DNA from: Methylomicrobium sp035916875
GTDB taxonomy: Bacteria; Pseudomonadota; Gammaproteobacteria; Methylococcales; Methylomonadaceae
DNA length: 64,000 bases
NCBI RefSeq assembly: GCF_035916875.1
Contig: NZ_JAXUHN010000092.1
Location: forward strand, 1 to 64,000
Direction: 5' to 3'
Shown: positions 1 through 7,166 of the stretch, piece after piece
Position numbering within the stretch: position 1 is the first letter of the stretch
Layout of the letters: each line of letters opens with the position of its first letter
Program-made: the position numbers and the translations under genes
Notes under the pieces: generated by a model
What the model was told of the DNA's origin: nothing
The model's database searches: none
The model's input: the letters and a program-made list of their open reading frames with translations, nothing else

Positions 1-95
1 CAAACATGCGTCATCGTTTTCTGATAGTTCTAATCGGGCAACCCTTGCCAACTCTGTTTCCTGCTGGTTCTAAAAAGCTTTTAGTTTAACGCCAA

Positions 96-359
96 TCAAC
101 TTTCTGCGAGACACTTATCAAAATTAGACTTTCCCGCTGCTCTATATCCATCATAGATTTCATATTTGCTTACATTGCATTTTTTTCTAATGTCTAAAAT
201 GTCATCGTCCTTAACTTCTCCTAAGGCTATCAAATCTACTCCAATCTCTTGAGTAAAAAGATCAATCATAGAACGAGCATAGTTTTTTTGTTCTTCTGTC
301 GATCTATCTTTGCCAGCAGGTGATAAACTGGTATTCCACCACAAAAAGGATAATTTCAT
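96..359 (-). pseudogene. N-terminal fragment of an endonuclease/exonuclease/phosphatase family protein
   Basis: The 87-residue product begins with KLSFLWWNTSLSP and carries DLIALGEVKDDD. These match the first strand (conserved Asn) and the Glu-bearing metal-binding strand of the endonuclease/exonuclease/phosphatase fold. A complete member needs roughly 250 residues or more with His and Asp motifs further on, so this is only the first third. It stops at CLAES, and the downstream sequence has stops in the other frames before position 1. I read it as a truncated gene whose tail was lost. No convincing ribosome binding site precedes the ATG. It sits beside a repeat element, which fits erosion by rearrangement. 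Confidence 0.55.
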
Positions 360-400
360 TAATCAAATATTTTTCTATAAACACACCCCTAAGGTCATAT

Positions 401-526
401 CGTTATACACAAATGTCGTCATACCCTCCAGGAAGCAGGTACCCAGGGACATGGATGGTAAGCTCAATACGTCCTTGTAGCCTGGATTCCGGCAATCCAT
501 GCCGGAATGACGGACTTGTGTATAAG
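401..526 (+). repeat. Dispersed palindromic element, copy 1
   Basis: The ends are inverted copies of a TTATACACAA-type sequence (402-415 and 514-526). The core, about 95 bp at 419-513, contains CCAGGAAGCAGGTACCCAG on one side and GGATTCCGGCAATCC with GCCGGAATGACGG on the other. The reverse complement of 49300-49423 matches this core over nearly its whole length, so two copies exist in opposite orientation. No reading frame is plausible. It looks like a small non-autonomous (MITE- or REP-like) element. Confidence 0.75.
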
Positions 527-592
527 GGCATACCCTCAGGTGGATTCGCTTTAGCAATCCACCAAGATCGAAAAAGCGTGTGATCCCTCCAA

Positions 593-862
593 TTATGCTA
601 CTTTCGTCTCGTAATGCAATTGTTGTCGCTCTTCCAGATTTCTATGAATGCCGCCGGGGCTTAGTTCCAAACCGTTTGGCCAGCATAATGCGCCTAATTC
701 CAAAAAAAATTGTTGAAAATACGCGTCGTCGTTTAAGGGAAGCACCAATTCGGTTTGCCGATCAATCAAGGGCTGTAGGTCGTAATCTCCCCATGAGTTA
801 TCGGAAAAATACACACGCAAAATCTTTTGATCGATGTGTTTCGCTCTAATGATTTTAATCAT
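593..862 (-). CDS. DUF2442 domain protein
   Basis: The 89-residue product (MIKIIRAKHIDQKILRVYFSDNS...) has the DUF2442 pattern: an N-terminal beta-rich half with V-F-x-DG/DN-S and a C-terminal GLELSPGGIH-type segment resembling the usual 'W-P-N-G-x-D-x-x-P' motif. Function is unknown. Members are repeatedly found directly after a DUF4160 gene, as here, where the two overlap by 8 bp, so they are probably cotranslated. By gene arrangement the pair resembles a toxin-antitoxin module, but no activity can be read from the sequence. Confidence 0.75.
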   Translation of the reverse strand: MIKIIRAKHIDQKILRVYFSDNSWGDYDLQPLIDRQTELVLPLNDDAYFQQFFLELGALCWPNGLELSPGGIHRNLEERQQLHYETKVA

Positions 863-1121
863 TGTCGGCTCCTGCTATACGCTGTAGCGGTTTCAGTTCG
901 ATGGCATATTGCCAGTTGATCAATAATTCTTGCTGATGCTCTTTTGCCCATTCCCGCACCAGCTTAATCGCTTTACTAGGTAGCTCGCCTGCCAAAATCT
1001 CCCCGTCTTCAATCGCCATTAACGCTTCGTGTCCCTGATATTCGATATGAAAGTGTGGTGGGTTATGATCGTCATGGTACATGCGGACATAAATACCAAA
1101 AAAGTAGGAAATTACGGGCAT
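855..1121 (-). CDS. DUF4160 domain protein
   Basis: The 88-residue product starts MPVISYFFGIYVRMYHDDHNPPHFH, the hallmark of DUF4160: a G-I-x-I-x-M-Y-x-x-D-H-x-P-P-H-F-H stretch at residues 8-25. The histidine cluster is the most conserved part of the family and hints at metal or nucleic-acid binding, but this is not established. It is the first gene of a two-gene unit with the DUF2442 gene (8-bp overlap) and lies next to a Phd-VapC pair transcribed the same way. Confidence 0.8.
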   Translation of the reverse strand: MPVISYFFGIYVRMYHDDHNPPHFHIEYQGHEALMAIEDGEILAGELPSKAIKLVREWAKEHQQELLINWQYAIELKPLQRIAGADND

Positions 1122-1176
1122 TTTATACTCCCTTATTTTCAGTTACTACAAGCTCAAATATGAACTGCACCGAACA

Positions 1177-1620
1177 TCAACCAAAATAATCCACAGACAA
1201 TCCCAATGCTTCGGCCGCTTTCGCAAACAAACCATCGGCGGTGGCGATGCGTTCAATTCCATGATGCTGGGCAATGGCCAGATGCAGCGCGTCCAATGTG
1301 CGCAAGGCATGATCCGGCAGCATCGTTAACAGATTGGCCGCGCTTTCCTGATGCTTGTCTTCGACTTTCAGGGGCAACAAATGTCCTTGGGAAATATCGT
1401 CCAGAAACGTGGCATAGATTTGAGCTTCGATATTCGCATCGAATCCGTGCATGCGTTTACGCCTGGCCAATAAACAACGCATTTCGGTTTTGGTGAGGGT
1501 GCTGACGACGGCGACGTCCAGTCCGACGATATAAGCACTGACTTCCTCCGAATTGGATTCGGCCAGATACCACTTGGCCAGCGCGCTGGTATCGAGATAA
1601 ACCGCGCTGTTATCGCTCAT
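1177..1620 (-). CDS. vapC: VapC-type PIN-domain ribonuclease toxin
   Basis: The 147-residue PIN protein would cleave RNA using a cluster of acidic residues that bind Mg2+. Visible motifs are YLDTSALAK (first Asp, near residue 9), TKTEMRCLL (conserved Glu, near residue 45), LDALHLA (Asp near residue 109) and IATADGLFA (Asp near residue 127), so the active-site acids look intact. Its start overlaps the end of the antitoxin gene by 11 bp, the usual antitoxin-first, translationally coupled arrangement. Confidence 0.88.
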   Translation of the reverse strand: MSDNSAVYLDTSALAKWYLAESNSEEVSAYIVGLDVAVVSTLTKTEMRCLLARRKRMHGFDANIEAQIYATFLDDISQGHLLPLKVEDKHQESAANLLTMLPDHALRTLDALHLAIAQHHGIERIATADGLFAKAAEALGLSVDYFG

Positions 1621-1837
1621 CGCGGTCCTGGCGAATCAACTCGGCGGATGATAATTCGCTGTGTCGAGTCAACTGCCGCAGTTGGGCATGCGTGGGGCGT
1701 TTTTTCTTGATCTGAACAGGCAGGACTCTGGCAATTTCTTTTTTGTTGCGCGTGATAATGAGTTCCTGTTGTTCTTCGACAAGTTCGTCGAGCTTGCCGA
1801 GGAGGCTGCGCATTTCTCTGATATTCAGGTATCGCAT
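1610..1837 (-). CDS. Phd/YefM-like antitoxin
   Basis: The 75-residue product begins MRYLNIREMRSLLGKLDELV and has QELIITRNKKEIARVLPV, a compact Phd/YefM-like DNA-binding half. A charged C-terminal tail would wrap the toxin. I chose the ATG at 1837 rather than an in-frame one 45 bp upstream, because the family motif begins right there and the extra residues look non-coding. It overlaps the PIN toxin gene by 11 bp. Such pairs repress their own promoter, which should lie in the roughly 110 bp separating this gene from the divergent prfC. Confidence 0.78.
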   Translation of the reverse strand: MRYLNIREMRSLLGKLDELVEEQQELIITRNKKEIARVLPVQIKKKRPTHAQLRQLTRHSELSSAELIRQDRDER

Positions 1838-1958
1838 AGTGATTAAGGGTGTGTCACGCGAATAAAAATTGTAGCACATCATGCAGTGATTGTGTTTTGT
1901 GCGGCGTCTCTGATATTCCCGATACTTTTCATCTCATGCGGTTCTGATAAAAATGCTT

Positions 1959-1964
1959 TATAAT
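1959..1964 (+). promoter_or_regulatory. Possible -10 box of the prfC promoter
   Basis: TATAAT lies 28 bp before the chosen prfC ATG in the divergent vapBC-prfC gap. No good -35 hexamer is visible at the right distance. It argues against the upstream in-frame start at 1953. Confidence 0.35.
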
Positions 1965-1991
1965 ACGCGGTTTTGCAGTCACTCATTGAGC

Positions 1992-3572
1992 ATGTCCGAA
2001 GTCCTTTCAGAACTTAAACGCCGCCGCACCTTTGCGATCATTTCGCATCCTGACGCCGGTAAGACCACGATCACCGAAAAGCTGCTCTTGTTCGGCGGCG
2101 CGATTCAGCTGGCGGGATCGGTGAAGGGACGGAAGGCCGCGCGGCATGCGACGTCCGACTGGATGGAGATGGAGAAGGAGCGGGGGATTTCGGTCACGAC
2201 CTCGGTGATGCAGTTCGAGCACAAGAATGCGATCATCAACCTGCTCGATACGCCGGGCCACGAGGACTTTTCCGAAGATACTTACCGCACCTTGACCGCG
2301 GTCGATTCGGCGCTGATGGTAATAGACTCGGCGAAGGGCGTCGAGGAGCGGACGATCAACCTGATGGAAGTCTGCCGCCTGCGCACGACGCCTATTCTGA
2401 CCTTCATCAACAAGCTGGACCGGGAAGGCCGTGAGCCGATCGAACTGTTGGACGAGGTCGAACATGTGTTGAAGATTCAATGCGCGCCGATGACCTGGCC
2501 GATCGGCATGGGCAAGCGTTTCAAGGGCGTTTATCACCTTTATAAGGATGAGATTCATCTGTTCAGCCCGCAGCACGGCGGCCGGATCGCCGAGGCCGAA
2601 GTCATCAAGGGGCTGGATAGCCCGAAGCTGGACGAGTTGCTGGGCGATCAGGCCGAGGAACTGCGCATCGAGATTGATCTGGTCAAGGGCGCGAGCCACG
2701 AGTTCAGCCTGGAGTCGTATCTGGCCGGCGCGCAGACGCCGGTGTTTTTCGGTTCCGCGATCAACAATTTCGGGATTCTCGAATTGCTCGACGCGTTCGC
2801 CGAATTCGCGCCGTCGCCGTTGCCGCGCGCGGCCGAGCAGCGCACCGTGCATCCGGAAGAGGAAAAATTCACCGGCTTCGTGTTCAAGATTCAGGCGAAC
2901 ATGGACCCCGCGCATCGGGACCGGGTCGCCTTCATGCGGATCTGTTCGGGCAAGTTCGACAAGGGCATGAAGATCCATCATGTGCGGATCGGCAAGGCCA
3001 TTCAGGTCGCCAACGCGATCACGTTTCAGGCCGATACCCGCAAGGCGGTCGAGGAAGCCTATCCGGGCGACATCATCGGTCTGCACAACCACGGCACGAT
3101 TCAGGTCGGCGATACGTTCACGCAGGGCGAAACGCTCAAATTCGGCGGCATCCCTTATTTCGCGCCGGAATTGTTCCGCCGGGTGGTGTTGAAGGACCCT
3201 TTAAGAGCCAAGGCCTTGCAGAAGGGCCTGGTGCAATTGACCGAGGAAGGCGCGACGCAGTTGTTCCGGCCGTTGAAGAACAACGATCTGATCCTGGGCG
3301 CGGTCGGTGTGTTGCAGTTCGATGTGACCGCGCACCGGCTGAAAAATGAATACAATGTCGAATGCGTCTACGATGCGGTGAATGTGTCGACCGTGCGCTG
3401 GGTGTCGTCGGACAAGCCGGCCAAGCTGGAAGAGTTCAAGAGGAAGGTATTCGATAATCTCGCCGAGGACGGCGGCGGGTTTTTGGTTTATCTGGCGACC
3501 AGCCGGGTAAATTTGCAACTGACAGAGGAGCGCTGGCCGGATATCAAGTTCAGCGCGACGCGGGAGTTGTGA
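1992..3572 (+). CDS. prfC: Peptide chain release factor 3
   Basis: RF3 is the GTPase that removes RF1/RF2 from the ribosome after peptide release. The 526-residue product is the usual length. The P-loop SHPDAGKTT is at residues 18-26, DTPGH at 86-90 and NKLD at 140-143. It also has the RF3-specific GSVKGRKAARHATSDWME segment and a C-terminal GVLQFDV..RL..EYNVE domain. I start at ATG 1992 (MSEVLSELKRRRTF); the longer frame from 1953 adds 13 residues that do not resemble the family. The gene is monocistronic, and a palindromic element follows it. Confidence 0.96.
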   Translation: MSEVLSELKRRRTFAIISHPDAGKTTITEKLLLFGGAIQLAGSVKGRKAARHATSDWMEMEKERGISVTTSVMQFEHKNAIINLLDTPGHEDFSEDTYRTLTAVDSALMVIDSAKGVEERTINLMEVCRLRTTPILTFINKLDREGREPIELLDEVEHVLKIQCAPMTWPIGMGKRFKGVYHLYKDEIHLFSPQHGGRIAEAEVIKGLDSPKLDELLGDQAEELRIEIDLVKGASHEFSLESYLAGAQTPVFFGSAINNFGILELLDAFAEFAPSPLPRAAEQRTVHPEEEKFTGFVFKIQANMDPAHRDRVAFMRICSGKFDKGMKIHHVRIGKAIQVANAITFQADTRKAVEEAYPGDIIGLHNHGTIQVGDTFTQGETLKFGGIPYFAPELFRRVVLKDPLRAKALQKGLVQLTEEGATQLFRPLKNNDLILGAVGVLQFDVTAHRLKNEYNVECVYDAVNVSTVRWVSSDKPAKLEEFKRKVFDNLAEDGGGFLVYLATSRVNLQLTEERWPDIKFSATREL

Positions 3573-3591
3573 TTCATTCGGCCCGGTAGTT

Positions 3592-3673
3592 TGTAGCCTC
3601 GATGAAATACAATGGAATCGAGGAGATGACGGCTTCGAATTCCTCGATTCCGCTACGTTGCATCGAGACTACA
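3592..3673. repeat. Intergenic palindromic element between convergent genes
   Basis: Outer arms TGTAGCCTCGATG (3592-3604) and CATCGAGACTACA (3661-3673) pair with one mismatch. Inner arms GGAATCGAGGA and TCCTCGATTCC also pair. The nested hairpins lie between convergent prfC and the glycosyltransferase gene. The element could act as a two-way terminator and probably belongs to a dispersed palindrome family. Confidence 0.7.
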
Positions 3674-3677
3674 TCTG

Positions 3678-4706
3678 TCAGGATGAAAAATGTGTTTCGC
3701 CGTTGCTGCGGACCATCGGTGTCAAATGGCTGACGAACTGGCGGGCGCTGTGCTCCCAGGAATAATTCAGCGCATGACGGCGGCAATCGGTAGGGGTCAA
3801 CTTTAGTGCTTCCAGAGCGGCTTGTTGCAGATCGGTTCCGAGTACGCCGACCGGCGCTTTGCCGATGATGTCGATCGGGCCGGGCGCGGGAAATGCCGCA
3901 ACCGGCACGCCGGAGGCCAACGCTTCCAGTATCACCAGGCCGAACGTATCGGTATGGCTCGGAAACACCATCACGTCCGCAGCGGCCATGTATTGGGCGA
4001 GCGCCTCGCCGGTTTGAAAACCGACGAAGCGCGCGTCGGGATATCTCTGTTCCAGTTCCGCGCGAATTGGGCCGTCGCCGACAACATATTTAGTGCCGGG
4101 CAGATTCAGTTTCAAAAAATCCTCGACATTCTTTTCGATCACCACGCGGCCGACATAGGCGAAGATCGGGCGCTCGCCGGGAAGGAAATGTTTGTCGCGC
4201 GGCCGATATAAATCGGTATCGACGCCCCGCGACCAGATCACCATCCTGTCAAAACCCTTCTTAGACAATTCCTTCTGCATCGATTCGGTGGTCACCATCA
4301 CGCGCGCACTTTCGCTGTGAAACCAGCGCATGTAGCCGTAGCTGATCCACATCGGCAGGCCTATTCGCATCTTGAAATATTCCGGAAAGCGGGTGTGAAA
4401 GGAGGTCGTATAGTGGTAGCTCCGTTCGTGACAGTAGCGCCGCGCGGCAAAACCGACACAGCCTTCCGAAGCCAGATGTATCGCATCCGGTTTGAAGGCT
4501 TGCAGGGTAGGGCGCAGGCGCGGGCCGCACAAAAAGGCCAGTCCGACCGCCGGGTAGCCGGGGCAGGACCAGGTATAGAAACGGTCCGGGGCGCACAGTT
4601 CGACCGTGTGGCCAAGCTTATGCAGAACCTCCATGGTCTGCGTCAGGGTCGTGACGACGCCGTTGATTTGCGGATGCCAGGCGTCGGTGATCAATGCGAT
4701 TTTCAA
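3678..4706 (-). CDS. GT4 family glycosyltransferase (MgtA/SqdX-like)
   Basis: A predicted 342-residue retaining GT-B glycosyltransferase. It begins with LKIALITDAWHPQINGVV, the N-terminal Rossmann loop of GT4 enzymes. Later come the acceptor-side SFHTRFPEYF, the nucleotide-sugar loop YVGRVVIEKNVEDFL and the C-terminal TDTFGLVILEAL motif. This pattern is typical of mannosyltransferase- or sulfoquinovosyltransferase-like enzymes that modify lipids or polysaccharides; the sugar and acceptor are not predictable. I use the TTG at 4706 with AGGA upstream. The long frame runs back into the preceding gene. It lies 35 bp after the MFS transporter gene and is probably cotranscribed. Confidence 0.85.
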   Translation of the reverse strand: MKIALITDAWHPQINGVVTTLTQTMEVLHKLGHTVELCAPDRFYTWSCPGYPAVGLAFLCGPRLRPTLQAFKPDAIHLASEGCVGFAARRYCHERSYHYTTSFHTRFPEYFKMRIGLPMWISYGYMRWFHSESARVMVTTESMQKELSKKGFDRMVIWSRGVDTDLYRPRDKHFLPGERPIFAYVGRVVIEKNVEDFLKLNLPGTKYVVGDGPIRAELEQRYPDARFVGFQTGEALAQYMAAADVMVFPSHTDTFGLVILEALASGVPVAAFPAPGPIDIIGKAPVGVLGTDLQQAALEALKLTPTDCRRHALNYSWEHSARQFVSHLTPMVRSNGETHFSS

Positions 4707-4741
4707 AACTGCAGTTCCTGTTTCATCATTGAGGGGGGCAT

Positions 4742-6103
4742 TCAAGGACTCCGCCTTGCCTCGATCCGGCCGCGTAATAGCTGGTGATAGGCTTCGTCGA
4801 TAGGGAAGTTCCAGAGCAAAGGGAAGGCCAGCAGCATGATTAGTCCGGGTAGCCACCCGTAGATATGCATCAGCGCCGAAATCGACGATGGCGTATGGCT
4901 TGCGGTCGTCGGCACGAAACCGAACAACGCCGGAAAGCCTGTGCCGATGAGTACGCCGAGCGCCACGGCCAGTTTGATCGCCATGCCCCAGAGCGCGAAA
5001 AACAAGCCGGTGCGCTGCTTGCCGGTGTCCAGCGTGTCCTGGTCGATCACGTCGGCGGCGATTGAATTGGAGAGGAAAAATATCGCCGCGAAACTGCTGC
5101 CGCGCAGTGCGATCAAGATGCTGTAGAGTTCGATGTCGCCGGCGCCGACCCAGGGAAAGGGCAGGCTCCAGACGCCGACCCAGAGCGCGGCGAGCGTCAC
5201 CGCCCGGTGTTTACCGATGCGGTCGGAAAGTTTTAACCATAGCGGCATAGCGGCCAGCGAGGCGACCGTTTCGCCGAGAATCAGCGGCGCGAACAGTTCG
5301 GGCCGGCCGATCACATGCGTCAAAACCAGTTTATGAAGGGTGGCCTGGATCATCAGGCCGGCGCCGAACAGGATGATCGCAAGCACGGTTCGAAGGAAAG
5401 CCCGGTTTTTGAACAGCGAGATCATGGCGGACCAGCCGATCAGTACCTCCCCGGTCAATCTTTCGGGCAGCCGTTCCGGCACCCGCCAGAGCGTGATTGC
5501 GACCAGAGGTGGCAGCGAGACGATCACCATCAGTGCGATTGCGCGCATTTCGTTGCTGCCGCCTTTATGCCCGGCAATGCCCATCACGATCAGCACGGCG
5601 AGAAACAGAAATTGGCCGGCGGCGCCGAAGCCTTCGCGCCAAGCCGCGATGCGCGAGCGCTCCCGGTAGTCGGTCGACAGTTCGGCACCCCATGCTTTGT
5701 AAGGCAGATCGAAGAGCGAATACCCGATCGACAACAGGCTGGCCCAGATCATCAGATAGAGCAGCGAAACGTCCGCTGGCGGAACGAATAGCATCCAGGT
5801 TGCCAGCATGATGATCGGTGTGCCCACGACCAGCCAGGGTTTGCGCCGTCCCCAGCGGCTGTGCCAGCGGTCGCTAAGGGTTCCGATCACAGGGTCGATC
5901 AGCACATCGAAGATGCGCGAGATGGAGATCATCGCGCCGACGCCGGCCAAGGGCAAACCCATTTCGCCGGCGTAAAAAGCCGGAATGAATAGCGCCATTG
6001 GCAGGGTCATCACCGCGTCGGTCAGATGCGGCAATCCATACAGTATCATTGTCCTTCTGGGCAAGGATTCAGCAACGGTTGTATCGATGTCGGTGATCGT
6101 CAA
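4742..6103 (-). CDS. GPH/MFS family cation-sugar symporter-like transporter
   Basis: A 453-residue polytopic inner-membrane protein with about 12 hydrophobic segments. The GPH-family (melibiose carrier-like) signature is DVLIDPVIGTLSDR followed by SRWGRRKPWL at about residues 65-95. A second conserved stretch is SLFDLPYKAWGAEL. GPH carriers import glycosides or pentosides with a cation, but the substrate here is unknown. It is followed 35 bp downstream by a GT4 glycosyltransferase, so it may handle a sugar-containing lipid or precursor. The C-terminus ends shortly after the last predicted helix. Confidence 0.85.
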   Translation of the reverse strand: MTITDIDTTVAESLPRRTMILYGLPHLTDAVMTLPMALFIPAFYAGEMGLPLAGVGAMISISRIFDVLIDPVIGTLSDRWHSRWGRRKPWLVVGTPIIMLATWMLFVPPADVSLLYLMIWASLLSIGYSLFDLPYKAWGAELSTDYRERSRIAAWREGFGAAGQFLFLAVLIVMGIAGHKGGSNEMRAIALMVIVSLPPLVAITLWRVPERLPERLTGEVLIGWSAMISLFKNRAFLRTVLAIILFGAGLMIQATLHKLVLTHVIGRPELFAPLILGETVASLAAMPLWLKLSDRIGKHRAVTLAALWVGVWSLPFPWVGAGDIELYSILIALRGSSFAAIFFLSNSIAADVIDQDTLDTGKQRTGLFFALWGMAIKLAVALGVLIGTGFPALFGFVPTTASHTPSSISALMHIYGWLPGLIMLLAFPLLWNFPIDEAYHQLLRGRIEARRSP

Positions 6104-6193
6104 GGCATCGCTCCTGCTTGGGATAAGCGTTCGATCGAAACCTGTTCAGCCTAACACACTTACGTTACATTGGACACCTTGCCGCTATGGTGG

Positions 6194-7021
6194 CTAAATC
6201 AGCCGGATCGAATCATCTTCGATCACGATCAACTGTTTTTTATAAAGCGCGCCGATCGCCTGTTTGAAGGCTTTTTTGCTGACGCCGAAAGTCGCGTAAA
6301 CCGCTTCTGGAGGGCTTTTGTCGCCGAGCGTGAGAACGCCATTGTTTTTGTCGAGTTCCGCCAGAATCTGGTCGGCCAAAGGTTCGATTTTGCCGTAACC
6401 GGGTTCATGCAGCGTCAGATCGAGCTTGTGATCATCGCGGACCTTTTTGATATAGCCGGTCATTTTCTGGCCTTTGCGGAGCGGGCGGAAGATTTCGTTT
6501 TGATACAGCATGCCCCAGTGAGTGTTATCGACGATGGCTTTGGCGCCCATTTCGGTATGATCCGCGATCAGCAGGCTGACTTGCTGGCCGGTTTTGAAGT
6601 CGGGCCCTTCGTCGGACAGAAAACGTTCGATCTTGGTCGTGGCGACGATGCGGTCCTTGGAGTCGGTGAAGAGCTTGACCAGATAAGACCGGCCAGGCTT
6701 CATTTCGCAGGTTTGTTCGTTGAACGGAACCAATAAATCTTTCGGTACGCCCCAGTCCAGAAAAGCTCCGTAATAATTGACCGCGGCGACTTTCAACCAG
6801 GCGATGTCGCCGACTTCGGCCAGAGGCGTTTGCAAGGTCGCAGCGAGATGGCCTTCGCCATCGATATAGACGAAGGCGGTCACGCTGTCGCCCATCTGAT
6901 AGGTTTTTGTCGGTTTTTTGTCTGTCAGCAGCACCATCGGCGATCCGGGAAGGCCAAGATAGATATTCGGGCCTTGCTGTTTGACGACTTTGAGTTGATT
7001 GATTTTACCGATGTTGATCAT
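6194..7021 (-). CDS. cvfB: CvfB/YitL family S1-like RNA-binding protein
   Basis: A 275-residue protein with successive S1-like beta-barrel segments, for example VGDIAWLKVAAVNYYGAFLDWG and GQKMTGYIKKVRDDHKLDLTL. A C-terminal winged helix (ATFGVSKKAFKQAIGALYK) follows. This is the CvfB layout of three S1 domains plus winged helix, and the family binds RNA. I start at ATG 7021 (MINIGKINQL) rather than the in-frame GTG at 7048, because the first S1 strand starts there. Two short palindromes separate it from rapA upstream. Confidence 0.85.
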   Translation of the reverse strand: MINIGKINQLKVVKQQGPNIYLGLPGSPMVLLTDKKPTKTYQMGDSVTAFVYIDGEGHLAATLQTPLAEVGDIAWLKVAAVNYYGAFLDWGVPKDLLVPFNEQTCEMKPGRSYLVKLFTDSKDRIVATTKIERFLSDEGPDFKTGQQVSLLIADHTEMGAKAIVDNTHWGMLYQNEIFRPLRKGQKMTGYIKKVRDDHKLDLTLHEPGYGKIEPLADQILAELDKNNGVLTLGDKSPPEAVYATFGVSKKAFKQAIGALYKKQLIVIEDDSIRLI

Positions 7022-7055
7022 GAGGTAGGGGAGGGTTGATTGTGGCACTAGGCGT

Positions 7056-7154
7056 TACGGGTTATACAACCCGTATCGAAAGGTTGGCGGTATTCCGTAA
7101 ATATTGGTCTACAGGGCCGCCCGAAAAGTTGCGGACGGGATAAATATCCCGTCC
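7056..7154. repeat. Two perfect palindromes in the rapA-cvfB gap
   Basis: TACGGGTT/AACCCGTA (7056-7075) and GGACGGGATA/TATCCCGTCC (7133-7154) are compact perfect hairpins without clear T-runs. They could end the rapA transcript or be remnants of palindromic elements. Confidence 0.5.
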
Positions 7155-7166
7155 AGGCAAGAACTT

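Noticed and set aside
1..95. Possible start of another minus-strand gene at the left edge
   Set aside because: A short open stretch without a start codon or recognisable motif; too little sequence to support a call.
2007..3092. 361-codon open frame antisense to prfC
   Set aside because: Arg/Leu/Gln-rich translation with no family features, fully covered by the clear RF3 gene; a by-product of high third-position GC.
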